Assembly: GCA_029532415.1 (NCBI GenBank)
Contig: JAQOTA010000050.1
Coordinates: 2,418,001 to 2,482,000, forward strand
Direction: 5' to 3'
DNA length: 64,000 bases
DNA from: Marasmius tenuissimus
Taxonomy: Eukaryota > Basidiomycota > Agaricomycetes > Agaricales > Marasmiaceae
Part shown: positions 10,851 to 22,825 of the stretch, piece after piece
Numbering within the stretch: position 1 is the first letter of the stretch
Layout: each line of letters starts with the position of its first letter
The notes under the pieces: model-generated
What the model was told of the DNA's origin: nothing
The model's database searches: none
The model's input: only the letters and a program-made list of their open reading frames with translations
Translations under genes and position numbers: made by a program

Positions 10851-13115
10851 TCAGTCGGATCTACCGATCACTGCCTCAGAGCTCTGACAGTGAGTAAAGT
10901 CAAACGTGTGCTCGAAGCGATATGCTTACATTCGTGTCAAGTTTCTCGGCCCGGTCAGAGTCCCTAACCATCTCCTGCGTAGTATCAATCTTGATGGTAA
11001 TATTCGTACTGGGAGGCTGTAGAAGTGCCGGGATGAGCGAGGGCTGGATGGACTAAACGAACGAATGCACTTTGGGCACTTTGAGGTTCCTGACGCGCGA
11101 CTCTACAGGGAAAGTCTGCAAAGAAAAAGATCCGGAGTCATTCTCGTCCGATTCGCCTCTGTCAACGAACGTCAACTTTCAGTGCTAAACGAATATTCGA
11201 CCGGTCTTTTGCCTTATGCTATTTCGGGCGTTAAGGGTGGCAAGCAACGAATTCGAGTACACTGTCGGAAAAATAATGTCCGAGTCAACGTCTGTGGATC
11301 CGACCAGTAACGATCCACGGAGTTGATACGCACGCCTTCCCAAGCAGAAGTAGAATGTAACATAGATCATAGTGTTGCCCCAAACTAGATTCTACGTCGC
11401 AGTTAAGTGTCAATGTGTGGCTGGAGGACGGACGATCACCCTACCGAGACCAGAGATGCGATGGCGCAGACACTCGTTAGAAGCCCGGTGCTGACGCTGA
11501 ACGCGATCTGAAACGTGTCGTCAACAGAGCTCAGGCATAGTAGACCGACGAAAAATCTGACCAGTTTACGAATCATAGTGTCCGATCTGGAACGTCCGGT
11601 CGTCATTTTTTACCCACTTCGTTATAAACAACCCACCTACTTTTGAAATCCTGTCCTTGAGTTGTGGAGGTGGTAGAATAGGCCGCCAGCTATGGCCACG
11701 TCGGAGGCCACACCGAGCACATTGATAGTGTTGGAAAGCCTCTGTCAACGTTCGTCAGCACAGTCGCCTTGACGAAGCCCAAAACCACGACTTCACCTTT
11801 AGCATGTTCAGGTCCAACCAAGTCACCAACCTCATCCTGAAACGGAGGCAGCGGTTAGGACGTCGTTGTGCATGACGCACCATAGTCCGGATCGAGAACG
11901 TACGATTGAACGGTGAATACTGCGATATCCGTTAGACACCTTTGCATACCAGCCACGGGTCACTCACCAGCAGAGCAAACTATCAGCGACATAGATATCA
12001 ATGGATGCTCGTCGGGAAAGCGTAATGCAAACTTGCCAAACTCCGCGACTACCAGCGCTGCCTATGATAGAGTCAGTATGGTGTATGTCGCCGAAATCAT
12101 CGTGATGCAACTCACGGTCAATATGGAAAGCGGAATATTGTGTCTGCTCACTAAACGTATGAAGTTTCAGGAAATCCTTTAATATGAAATTGTTCGTACG
12201 CACAGCGCCAAACGCGGATGGTCAGGAAGCTTTTCGGAAACGTAAGTGGAGTTGGCAATGAGCTTATCGTTGAAGTCACCTTTGGACGAGCAACCCAATC
12301 AAACCCTGTGGAAGAGAAGTCATCAAGAAATCAGCGTTGGAGGCGGATAGCCTAGAACGACGTACGTTGAACAAGACCTCGAGCTTAGGGTACGCTTCTT
12401 CAGCCTTGAGTTGCAGAGAAGTAAAAATGACAGACCAAGATACTCCTGTGAGCTGCTTAGCCACGATGGCACCTCAGAACAGTCGCAATATCTTACCAAA
12501 CCAGATTGGCCTGAGCCGCGTAATTGGCAAAATTGGTGATGACATAGAAATAGACTGATGGGATCTTGTCACTGCTCGTTCATCAAGCAAAGTTGGGGGA
12601 ATCATCGCCAACCAGTGTGAGATACCAGCGCTTGATGTATACTATCGAAGATCCAGACCACGAAGACCTGATCGTTCAATGAACATCACTCGTTGTCCGC
12701 GTGTGATCAGCTCTCACCAGAAATTTAATGTACCAGGGATCCTGCGAGCTCTTCAGCACAAGATGAAGGGAGAAAGTAAAGCCCTCTGACCTCAGAATAT
12801 CGAGTGAAGTAGAACCACGTCTGGACACAAGAGACTGCAGAAAGGGTCAGCATTGCAGCATTCAAGTCTACCGTGACTCGTACCACCGTAGAGACTAGAT
12901 TCGGGAGCATTCGTTAGCATGTGGATATTTGGGAGTCGTCCAAAACGAACCATGCAGCACATATAACGCCGATGTAGGCCGCACCCATCCTGTTATGAAT
13001 GATCGGAATCGTCTTCGGGTAAAGGTGGCCGCAGAACCTACGTGTTGTGCACAGCGAGATAATGTTCTGAGGTGGTGAACTCCACCAAGTCGAGGGCAGG
13101 CGAGTGTAGAGCCAT
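10851..13115 (-). CDS. DUF6534-type seven-transmembrane protein, 24 tiny exons
   Basis: Serpentine membrane protein of the Agaricomycete DUF6534 family; function unknown, receptor-like topology. Exons (minus) 13115-13042, 12989-12951, 12894-12884, 12834-12791, 12741-12718, 12667-12613, 12554-12497, 12445-12436, 12383-12366, 12305-12280, 12229-12204, 12150-12116, 12061-12037, 11979-11968, 11919-11904, 11836-11797, 11741-11641, 11586-11550, 11507-11445, 11391-11334, 11261-11202, 11156-11063, 11008-10930 and 10883-10851 close to 345 residues without a stop. Family blocks in order: NTMGAAYIGVICAACLYGVS, CVQTWFYFTRY, DPWYIKFL, WIFDSIHQALVSHTVYF, NLVWSILLEVLFNGLIGLLV, SFLTIRVWRLS, RLSNTINVLG, FQKSDTMIRKLVRFF, STGLLTSVCAIASLVS, YSNSLLATLNAR and a hydrophilic tail with NITIKIDTTQEMVRDSDRAE. 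Median exon is about 38 nt. One intron is GC-AG (11980-12036). A TATAAA lies at about 13249-13254. The last two junctions are least certain. Confidence 0.82.
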
Positions 13116-14905
13116 AGGGAGTACGAAGCGTAATTTGACTGTGGTTAAAAGCGTTGGAAATAAGCCGTCGAGACTCGAGAAGCTCCGGCGAATCATCTGC
13201 ATGGTCGTAATCTAAGTATCTTGTGAGTCGTTTACCAGACTATGTGTGTTTATATGAGATAAAAGCTACGAAGCCGATTTAACTTGCCTGAACGGGGGAT
13301 ATCGTTGGACCCTCGCGTACTAGGACCCTCCTCCCAATGAGATGGGCAAAAACTCGGTTGAATAGCACCCTGCTCAAAGGGAATAAAGTTAGCTTATGAC
13401 AAATAAGGTTCAACGAAGCTATAAAGAATCAGAACTGCACGTAGGAGCCCGCCGGCGGCGATAGACTCGTTGGACGTAGCAAAGCAGGAATCTCGGAAAA
13501 CCAACTTCAAGACGGGATACAGGTCTTGAAACGAGCAAAAACATTCGCAATTAAAGAACGAGAAGACATTCGTCTGCCATGATTTGGCTTCTCCTGAGAA
13601 ATTTGCTGAAGAATAGCGAGACTGTTGGGAGAACTTGTAGCTGACTCCTGAGCATATCGAGTTACGAAGCTTGGGCCTGAGAGCTTGAGCGATTTGATGT
13701 TCCTCAATCTCCGAGGATCACCATACGTGCTTGTGCTTGGTCCTATCCCAGAGTGACTACCGTACATGAGGAAACAGACGAAGTAATGGTTTTGTTCAAG
13801 CTGGGAAAGTTGATTCGCCGCCGGCAAATGCCTGCCGACTAGCAGTCACTGTCGATTCCCGGCTTGACCTTGATTTCAACAGACTTCAACCCACCTGCTA
13901 TCTCCTGCATTCATGAACTCAGGGTCATATGCATGCGATGTCCATCTATACGGCCGCTCGTCTTTCAATAAACCTGTTCATGCACAAAGGAGGCTGCAAT
14001 CGCATGACAGCCGTTTGCATATCCCTAGAATAATTTCGCACGACTCCACACAGTTGATCTGTTTATGGCCAAACAATCGCACATGGCCAGAACCTCAGTT
14101 CTCGAGTAGAATCCTAGTGGCCTTCATCCATTATTCGCTCGGTGAAGCTTTCAGAACGAGATGAAGAAACAAACCTGGTCAACGGCGTGGTTCCTTGTCA
14201 GATTGAGAGTGCTTAACCAGTATGAGCCGCGAGTCGCGACGCGTCTCGACGCGTCATCCAATTGAGTTTGCTCACGTGGAGTTGTTTGGAAGTAAACAGA
14301 TCAAGTATGTGGGGTCGTGCGAAATTATTCTAGGGATATGCAAACGGCTGGAAGATACTCGACGAAAATACTGCCCAATCTTAGTATTTGAGCGCGCTGG
14401 CATTGCTCCTCCAAGGTGACAGCTCTGCACTAGGAACTACCATTGGCTCTGGAAGTAGAAGCCCCCGTGCACTAGACGCCACAGGGATTGGCCCGAATGC
14501 ATCAAGGTGAGCCGAAGATTCAATGCGAACTGACATCGCATGCTGATGCTAGGCCGATAGAATAGTGACAGCGTTGCCAATGCAATGCCAGCGTGGCTGT
14601 TGCACTCGGTCTGAGCAACAATGAGGATTCCAACTTAACCATACAGAGATGGCTGATCTCGATGCGACCTGAGCACGCATCTTTTTGAATTCATTCAAAG
14701 TCTTGGATCATGATTTCAGATGCAACAATGATTGGACCCCAACTCAATTCCATGTTATAGGCAGTCCCCATGTCATGTCTCCCGCCTTTCTTTCATTTGT
14801 TCCTCCACATCGATTTGTGACACTTGGGAGCTGGCTCCCTATTTTCGAAGCAGGCTGCCGCTTCAGATCCTACGCTCCTTTTGAATAGCCGGTACTGATT
14901 CAGCA
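13116..14905. other. Divergent intergenic region between two seven-helix genes
   Basis: A 1.8-kb stretch holding both promoters. No family motif was found on either strand; the minus-strand frame at 13507-13827 and the plus-strand frame at 13913-14164 look non-coding. A TATAAA on the minus strand lies about 135 nt upstream of the DUF6534 start. Two ACGCGT palindromes (14239-14244 and 14249-14254) sit 10 bp apart. A heavily fragmented third gene could have been missed. Confidence 0.4.
14239..14254. promoter_or_regulatory. Two MCB-like ACGCGT palindromes
   Basis: ACGCGT at 14239-14244 and 14249-14254, each inside GACGCGTC. This is the core of the MluI cell-cycle box bound by Mbp1-type APSES factors. 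The nearest start codon on the plus strand is 650 bp away, so relevance is uncertain. Confidence 0.35.
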
Positions 14906-16520
14906 ATGGATGGAAACAGTAATTGACTCGCCCCTCACCTTGTTCTTTACATTGGATTGACCCCCTCTCGCATTCACAGATAGCACACAACCGGCGCATC
15001 CGGTCAACATCGTGAAGGGGACACACGCCCAACTGGTGGCTTTCCTTGTGCTGAACATTTGGACCTCCCATTTCGCTCTACCTCTCCTCCTCTTCCTCGT
15101 TCTCTCCAAGCAAGTCAAAAGACATGCGACGTTTGCGAATTTGATGGCTGTTTTCATAATTGTTGGAATGTGAGTTGTCATCGCCTGCACGTAGCAGACC
15201 GCAAATGACGTTTGCGAACCTCCTCAGTTCATCAAGCCTCCTGTGATTAGAGACCGTTTCGCTGTCCACGGAATATTGTTAATGACTGATCTCCTGTCAG
15301 AGTCTATGGTGGAAAGCACACAGGACCGGAACCTTCGAAAGCATTGTGTTTGTTCCAAGCCTCCCTGTTGTATGGAGTTCCGGCCATGTACGACGACTCA
15401 CTCGCGAATCCGGTGTCTTGAATGTTGAAACCTAGCCCTCAGATCTTCCATCGCCGCTTTCATGCTGGTCTTGCAAGTAATTTAACAATCATACCTCCTT
15501 GTCACCGACGACCCATTGATCCTTTCACAGATGTTCCTCGTCATTCGGGAATCATTTTACGGACGAACTTACATGGAGAGAGATCATGTCATGCGTTCCT
15601 GGCTTGTAAATCCTTAATCCCTAAGGTCGAAACGTTTCTGAAACTCTGACTCGTCAACTTCAGATGGTCATCACGCCGTACATCGCGTGGTTGCTTTCTG
15701 TCGTAGTGACCGCGGGAGTGAGTCGTGTCATTCAAGAGATGCGAAGCGCGCGCTAACTGCTACTATTGTTCCTGTTTCTTTTTATCTACAAGGTTGGATC
15801 GGCTAATCCTGCTAACGTATCCAGAAGTCGGCGGTTCTTCTATTGCTCAGTGAAGTCGGACCCTCTGTAAATCCGCCTTCCTGCTCTCAACATTGAGGGG
15901 CCTCTCTAACCGAATATATTTTCCAAGCACGAATACGATCACCACAGTGGCTGCTATCGTCCTATTCGCCACCGTCGCTTTAGAAGGTAAAACTTTCCTC
16001 CCTCCCAAAATTCGGGAAACTAACGGTGTACAGTCGCAACCGTGGTACTTTTCTACAAACGATGGGTTCAGGTGCAACAGGGGTCGCCATCAAAGGCAGT
16101 CGAACTCAACCTACCAATCCGCATCCTGTCGTTTGGGCTTTATTTAGTGATTGCGATGAGGTGAGTCTTCTATCGTTCTACCTACCCTCTCCAATGTCAT
16201 CGGGGTTCTAACCCCCTGTAGTATGAGCTTGCTTTCTGTCAACACGCCTCAAAGCCCGGCACCAGACCTGATTATCGCCTCTGGTAAGTGGAAGCCTTCA
16301 AAAGGAGCTCAAAGTACCCTGACGTTGACCAATGTATTGCAGCCTCCTCGGTGGTAGTACTGATCTTTGGTACCCAAACGGTTCGTTAACAACGTCCAAT
16401 GTCCCTATCCAATCAAGACTTACCGTTGCTTAGGATATTCTCCGCGCAATCTGCTTCTGGATTCCTCGGCGTGTCGGAAAGAGCGACACAGCGAGCGTTA
16501 ACAGTATTACCAAAGGCTAA
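14906..16520 (+). CDS. Unnamed Agaricomycete seven-transmembrane protein, 13 exons
   Basis: Predicted seven-helix plasma-membrane protein of an uncharacterised mushroom family; receptor role is inference. Exons 14906-14918, 14980-15169, 15228-15242, 15301-15387, 15443-15476, 15531-15605, 15664-15717, 15793-15866, 15928-15986, 16034-16160, 16222-16283, 16343-16380 and 16434-16520 give 304 residues in one frame. Blocks: HFALPLLLFLVLSKQVKRHA (TM1), FANLMAVFIIVGISSSLL (TM2), GPEPSKALCLFQASLLYG (TM3), AAFMLVLQMFLVIRESFYG (TM3/4), ITPYIAWLLSVVVTAGVG (TM4), SRSRRFFYCSVKSDP loop, TTVAAIVLFATVALEVATVV (TM5), LPIRILSFGLYLVIAMS (TM6), DLIIASASSVVVLIFGTQ (TM7), and DILRAICFW at the cytosolic end, as in many GPCR-like proteins. 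Exon 3 is 15 nt. It is head-to-head with the DUF6534 gene, 1.8 kb apart. Confidence 0.82.
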
Positions 16521-16908
16521 CCTCACTTTTTTTTGGTGTAAATTATTCGTTGTAAATAAGTGTACGTTGTAAGGTTTCCGAGAAGCCTGCTCATGACCTG
16601 AAATGCCCGCGAATGATGAGATGTTTAAACTCTCGACGACTTGAGTACATTTGAGTGATGCAGCATCGTACAACAGCTACTACATTCTAACTAGGTAATA
16701 CTAAAGCAATTGTACATGATATATGTGGGGGAAATAGGTAGATAGGAAAACGGGAAATGGAACATGATAGAAACAAGGGAGGTATAGCGAAACCACAAGA
16801 AATAAAACACGCAGAATAGAACAGTGCGTGATCAACACACCTGGAAAAGTCCCAAGGGAACAACAAACATATATAGCACAGCAGCGTCCACGACAACATC
16901 TTCCCTAT
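16521..16908. other. Convergent intergenic region
   Basis: Tail-to-tail 3' region of the seven-helix gene and BEM1. It contains a T8 run at 16529-16536 and nothing coding that I can support. Confidence 0.5.
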
Positions 16909-19012
16909 TCAATCCGCATAGAGCACATGCTTGTCCGTCCGATCTATCCACTCCCTCAGAATACTGTCGTTGTCAAGGGTAACGAAGGCGTTCATGCTAT
17001 CCCTGAACCTGAGATTGGAAACCTCAGACCCCAACCGCGTCTGGACCTTCTCCATTAACTCCGAATGTGTTACGAGGGGGTGTACACGAATAGCAATGAG
17101 ATCATCGGCCACACGGTCGAAAATCTTGATTTTTACAAACGCGGTTTGTTGGTTGACAGCTGAAATCGGTGGTGTGTTGGCACTGGAGTGTGATCTCGAA
17201 CGTCCTGTTGTCGAAGGTGCTGCAGAACGAACAGAGGATATTGACGGGGATGAGGCATTGTGGGAAGGTGTAGGTCGATAACCAGGTTGTGGTACAGATG
17301 AGTAAGACTCAGAGTCTCGAGTGGAATGCGGCGAGGTTTGTACGGGCGAGTTCGATCGCGAGTTAGGGGAGTAGGGCGAGGGGGTGCGTTGGAAGGAGGA
17401 TGTGGATCCGTTCCGATGATGGTTTTGAGAGTGAGCATGAAGGCGAAGGCTTCCCTCCGACGGTCGACGTTCGTCTTCCGGACGGGCATAGGGGTGTCGA
17501 TCGTATGTGCGTCGCTGCGGAGATGGAGCATAGCCTTCGTCCTCCTCGTAGTCTGACCCGTCACTTCGTTGATCATCCAGCTTCAACCTGCCCACTGAAT
17601 CCTGAATCTCATTATCAGCAAACAATGCCTCGTATTCCTCAATACGGGGGTCGGTCTCGTTCTCCACATCCCCGGGCTTCAGAGAGAGAAATTCTCGCAC
17701 GACCCGATGCTCGAGAATATACTTAGCCCCAGCGCTGCTAAGGCTACATAGGTGACGCAAATAATCATCGAGTTCCCCTTGGCGGGTAGCGGTGAGAGAA
17801 TCGTTGACGTTTTGCGTGGGGCCAGGCATGTACGGTAATATTCTGGGGTTGGGGGGATCGCGACCAGCTTCTCGGGGAAAAGCATTAAGCAGCTTGACTT
17901 GGAAGTCGTAGAAGTCGTTGTAAACCCGGAACAGGATGAGCTGCTTTGCAGGTGGTAGGGAGTTTGACCCAGAAGCTGGGTACGGTTGGAACAAGGCGTT
18001 AACGCGGAACCAGTACTCTTCCATCTCATAATGGAAAGAGACTGCCTCAGCGAATAATAGTATACCCTCGGGTAAGCTTTCCGGATTGGAGTTCTGCGCC
18101 AGCCCGTTGTTGCTCGGATGTGTCTGTTTGCTTGGTGACGGTCCCTCGATATTGATAGCGGGTTCAGGGAGTGATGGGATGGACTCGAGGAAAGGAGTCG
18201 AAGGCATGGAGTCTCGGTTCCCGGGAGCGTCGAGCACGCCGAGGGCAATGCTGTTTTGTTTGTAGTGCATCATGGCCCGCTTCCAATCCTCGACTCTGGG
18301 GAGTTCCCCTTTGTCCATCAGAGATCCGACATCCGGAATGGCTGCACCAGTTGTCGGGTCATGTATTTCCACAAAAGAAACGGGGATGAGACCTGGTCGT
18401 CCGAGCCGTCCAATTGGCTTTGCCACGAACCACTCGCGGTTGGACTGAGCGACCACGGTGATAGCATCGCCGCGCTTGGCATCCAATTCGTCTGCTCGCT
18501 CGGCCTCAAAGTCGTGCAAGACAATTGCGTAGAAAACCTGAGATTTCGACCCTTTTGTTTGTGACGAGGGAGGTGCCTGCGGTTGAACTGGAGGAGGAAG
18601 TGCAATGGGACTTGCACCGAAACCAATCGCTTGAGAGTTTCTAGAACTAATGGGCAAAAAAAAGTGAGGAATGGTTGTACAAAGGTCGATTCGCTAGCTG
18701 TACGCACGACGATTTATTGAACTCTTCAAACAGTGCCCTTGGTACCAAGCCGCGTGCGCCGGAGACAGGATTGTGAGCCTCGTACCAGGCACCCTGATCA
18801 TTCACATCCTTGATAACATAGAAGAAGTCGCCCTTCTTGAACGACAGCTCTTGGGGAGCTTGTGGGCGATAATCTGCAGTTGCCTTGATGACTTTCTGAG
18901 GTGGGAGTATGGCGGTAGCAGGCTTCGAGACTGCTGGAAGTGGCATGGGGGTAGATATGTTGTTTCTGACGGAATCTTTGTTTCCATTGAGAGATTTCCG
19001 TATGGACTTCAT
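16909..19012 (-). CDS. BEM1: Bem1/Scd2 polarity scaffold (SH3-SH3-PX-PB1)
   Basis: Scaffold that links Cdc42, its exchange factor Cdc24 and PAK kinase at sites of polarised growth. Exons (minus) 19012-18708 and 18646-16909 give 680 residues. Domains: SH3-1 about 38-98 (ATADYRPQAPQELSFKKGDF, with GLVPRALFEEF at the end); SH3-2 about 138-197 (LHDFEAERADELDAKRGDAI, with GLIPVSFVEI); PX about 300-420 (SFHYEMEEYWFRVNALF and a FRVYNDFYDFQVKLL block); a Ser/Pro-rich linker; and a C-terminal PB1 (about 595-680, VKIKIFDRVADDLIAIRVHP, which normally binds Cdc24). The start MKSIRKSLNG is preferred although the frame stays open upstream to 19360, because that extension has no homology and carries no MTS-like or domain pattern. 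It is divergent from NOT3. Confidence 0.94.
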
Positions 19013-19679
19013 GGTTGAAGCCGGATGATGAAGGTATAGGTCGTCGCAGAGTCGTGAAGAAGGAGTAGCGGTGAGAATAATCAATTCCCAGTTCCATTCT
19101 TGTCCGGATATCCAATTATAGCACGTGACAGTGACAATAGACTTTCCCAAAAAGGCAATATCATGATTGGCTTCATCGCCACCCTGCAACTCCCATGTCA
19201 CTGATCTTTGAAGATCGTTTCCTTGCGACGGAATGTCCAGCGAAGGTTCACAGCCATAGTCAGAGTTGTGCTGCTCCTGTGGAGTGCTGCCAGTGATATA
19301 TGTCCTTCCAGTCAGTGTCACGTCCAACCTGTTCACCAAACACTCGGGATTTATTCGCAATGCTCATTGCTCCGCACGATCAAGCGAAACAAGACATCGT
19401 GTTCGGGAGTTGACTGAGAAATCGCAAACATCTATGCATATTCCTCAGGCCGAGACGCGTCGCTAAGTACACTGCAGCGAGACGTGTACATACGTACATG
19501 GTACAGCTGCCAACAGTGACCCTCCTCGGCGCTAGATTAAGATTTGACGCTGGCAGTGGCAGTTCCGGCTTTGTCATTTATTTGGCAGCAGGCTCTAACC
19601 CAAACAACGCTGAACACCCCAGTCGGGGCTTTCGTCTCGTCCAAACGACCAAGTCCCTCACTGGATATCACTCCTCGCC
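19013..19679. other. Divergent intergenic region BEM1/NOT3
   Basis: A 667-bp head-to-head region for both promoters. Minus-strand frame 19013-19360 is open but I treat it as 5' UTR. No clear repeats. Confidence 0.45.
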
Positions 19680-22514
19680 ATGGCGGCAAGAAAACTACAA
19701 AGTCAGCTTCAATATATCACGTTTCGTTCAACTATCTTACCATTTTCTGCAGCCGAGATTGATCGAACGTTGAAGAAAGTCTCTGAAGGCGTCGAGTACT
19801 TCGAGGCTGTATACGAGAAGATGCAAGCCTCGACGAACCAGACACAGAAAGAGAAGCTCGAAATGGATCTCAAGACTCAAATAAAGAAGCTTCAGCGGCT
19901 ACGAGATCAAATCAAGACTTGGTTAGCGAGCAATGACATTAAGGACAAGTCACAACTATTCGACAACCGGAAGTTGATTGAGACTGTGAGTCCTACAGCA
20001 TCTCTTTCTCGCGTTCGCGTCCTTTTCTAGAATTATCGCGATACTATTGCGGCGCTGTGGTTTTGAGAGGGCGCGTTGCGAGTGTAGTTGGTCCGTTGTC
20101 CTGACACCTCGCTCTCCCTTTCTTCCATTGTCATCTAGCAAATGGAAAAGTTCAAGGCATGCGAGAAGGAGATGAAGACCAAGGCCTTCTCGAAGGAAGG
20201 CCTCATTGCCGCAGCTAGGCTTGACCCGAAAGAACAAGAGAAGGAGGAAGAAGTTACATGGTTACAATCGAAGGTCGAAGAGCTGCAGATGCAGGTTGAA
20301 TCAGCCGAGGCAGAGATAGAGTCTCTTCAAGGAACGGGAAAGAAGCGGAATAAGGCTGGTTCAACGGCCCGGACAGAGGAATTGGAATCTATGAATGAAA
20401 GAAGAAAGTGGCACATTGGCAGGCTAGAAATCATTCTACGACTGCTAAATAACGGCTCGTTACCACCGGAGAAGGTGGCCGACCTACACGAAGATGTGTC
20501 TTATTTTGTGGAAAGCAATACGGTCCGCTGCAATCTATTCTTCATGTTCAAACGATTTTGATGTGTTTCTCCAAATCCAGGAGGAAGACTTCGACGAGGA
20601 CGAAGGCATCTACGATGAACTCAATCTGGATGAGGAGGAAGAGATGTTCCGTGGACCTGTGCATGAAACAGATGACAGCGACGAGTCGGATGGCGCGAGC
20701 GAAGGTGAGCGACCTCTGTATGATCCCAGACAATCCAACTCAAGATTGGTACGCTTGCAGACCTACCGCCGAGAACACCCAGTAAGAACCAGAAGCATGA
20801 AGAGGAAAGTCCGTCAGCCAGCAAGACCCACGACAGCCCCATATTAAAGAAGGCGACTATTGCTTTGAGGAGTGCGTCATCTCTCAGTAAAGCCTTTAGT
20901 TCCACGCTATTTACATGCTCGATTTACAGAAACTTCAGTCGATCATGGTACGGTCACCTTTTTACCGAGAGAGAGAGAGAGCGTCCTGTTCACCTGTCCT
21001 ATTTCCCGCCAGCGAAACCTCAGACGATACCGAAACCCCAGCACACACCATCAAATCCAGCGCCTCCGCCAGCACGACCTCCAGCCACATTACCACCGAT
21101 ACGATATGCTGCTGCAGCAGCCGCTGCCATAGCCCCCCCGACGCCGTCACATACTGCACAAACGCCTGTATTAGCATCCACAAATCCTGCGCCTGCACCA
21201 ACGACACCCTCTGTGCCGTCATCAACATCGCAATCAAATGAACAGTCGTCCGTCGCACCTTCTTCACCAGCTCTGACGCATCCCTCGGTCACAAGCCCCA
21301 TGCTTTCCTCTGCCGCATCAGTATCTCAACAACCGGACGGTTCGTTCTACTCCAGTCAACAGTCTCCAGCAACATCGGAAGCATTACCTAGCTCTAACGG
21401 ACCCGCGCCAACGTCACCACCGTCTCAGCCGAAGGCACAGCCGTCGCAGAAAGGTACGCTGGGGCGTGTTTCCCATATATTACTATCTGAGCGATGATCC
21501 TGTTCTCCAGAGCCAATTTCGTCCCCGCCTGGACTTACACCTCAATCGCCTGCCGTGAGTTGATGAACCTTCTACGCGCTTCCGTTGCTCAAATTCTCTG
21601 ACAGGTCCATTCCCCATCTATAACAAACGGGGCACAGGCATCCCAGCCAACAGCTCAGGCCACCACATCTTCAACAGCGAGTGCACAAGCACGACCTGCA
21701 ACACCCCAGTTCCCGCCTGGAGTTAAGGTGCCTGGAGCTGATCAGCAAGCTCAAGTGCCTACACCACAACAACAACAACCACAGCAAGTGCGGCCACCTT
21801 CAGCAACGCAGCCGGCACGACCACAACAAATGCCTGGATCGCTGTCAGATCTTGTTGACTCGTTCGAGAACGCGAAACAGAAAGGTAGTTTGTCCCTGTT
21901 TTCTATTTGGCGTTGCGTACTTTTGGGGCTGACTGTTCTCGTCATGCAGCGGCAATGCGGATGCAGAACCTTGATCAGGTTCACAAGATGCTGGAGGGAG
22001 GATATGCAAATGTGCCTCAACCTCAGGATACAGAGAAGTATGATCCGTCCATCATTCCTTCCTTGCACGAACCGTGCTGAGTGCTCGTTTCGCCTGTATA
22101 GACCCAAGTACTATGTTCCTCGGCATCCCTTCAACACGCCTTCGTACTACCCGCAACAGCCTCATCCCCTGTTGAGCACGCCTGCAATTTTCTCTCAGCT
22201 CGATGTTGAAACGTTGTTCTACGTGTTCTATTACCTACCTGGGACATATCAGCAGTGAGTTCCATCGTTCCACGTCCTCCCTTTTTGGCGTCTCAAAAAT
22301 TCTGCCCAGATTCCTGGCTGCACGCGAACTGAAACGACAATCATGGCGTTTCCATGTCAAGTACCTTACATGGTTCCAGCGTCATTCCGAGCCACAAGCA
22401 ATAACAGAAGAATACGAGCAGGGAGTGTATGTGTACTTCGACTGGGAGGGCTCGTGGTGCCAACGGAAGAAGGCCGATTTCCGATTCGAATATCGGTATT
22501 TGTCGGAAGATTGA
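19680..22514 (+). CDS. NOT3: CCR4-NOT complex subunit Not3/Not5
   Basis: Subunit of the CCR4-NOT deadenylase, which couples translation state to mRNA decay. The 22-nt first exon (19680-19701, MAARKLQ) joins [10 protein letters not shown], the standard Not3 N-terminus. Later exons include 19753-19985, 20139-20522 and 20581-20704, and then a Pro/Ala/Ser/Thr-rich middle from 20761. The N-terminal coiled coil covers about residues 1-235. The C-terminal NOT2/3/5 box reads [20 protein letters not shown], then [13 protein letters not shown], then [11 protein letters not shown], and ends in YLSED. The donor at 20523 is GTCCGC, which is weak. The section 20865-21010 is uncertain: a GA-repeat stretch there is either intron (20949-21024 removed) or coding low complexity. 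Poly-Gln codons (CAA runs) occur near 21760-21790. Confidence 0.9.
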
Positions 22515-22825
22515 ACGACATAGCACAGACGCTCGTTTAACCTTTTCCTTTCCCTCATTTTTTTTACTATTCTACGACAATTTTGCACTCTCGCTCTTCG
22601 ATTGACTGTGTTCTCATTCGTTCCACCATCACTCAAAGTGTATTATTGTACCTATTTGTTCTCCCCCATAGCTAGGGGTTGTCCAACAGATGAATACTCT
22701 CTTGTCCAAACCTGAAGCTGAGGGAAACTTGGACTCTGCCTTCTGAACGTTAGAAAGTGTCGTGGTCGAAGTGTTCCGGTCATGGGATTAGCATGGCAGG
22801 ATGATATTAGATGGGCAGTGTAAAA
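22515..22825. other. Convergent intergenic region NOT3/MRPL12
   Basis: A 311-bp tail-to-tail region with an A/T-rich 3' UTR signal for NOT3 (T9 run at 22557-22565). No gene seen. Confidence 0.5.

Noticed and set aside
19013..19360. N-terminal extension of BEM1 by about 115 residues
   Set aside because: The frame is open but the sequence is unlike any Bem1 N-terminus, and MKSIRKS is the expected start.
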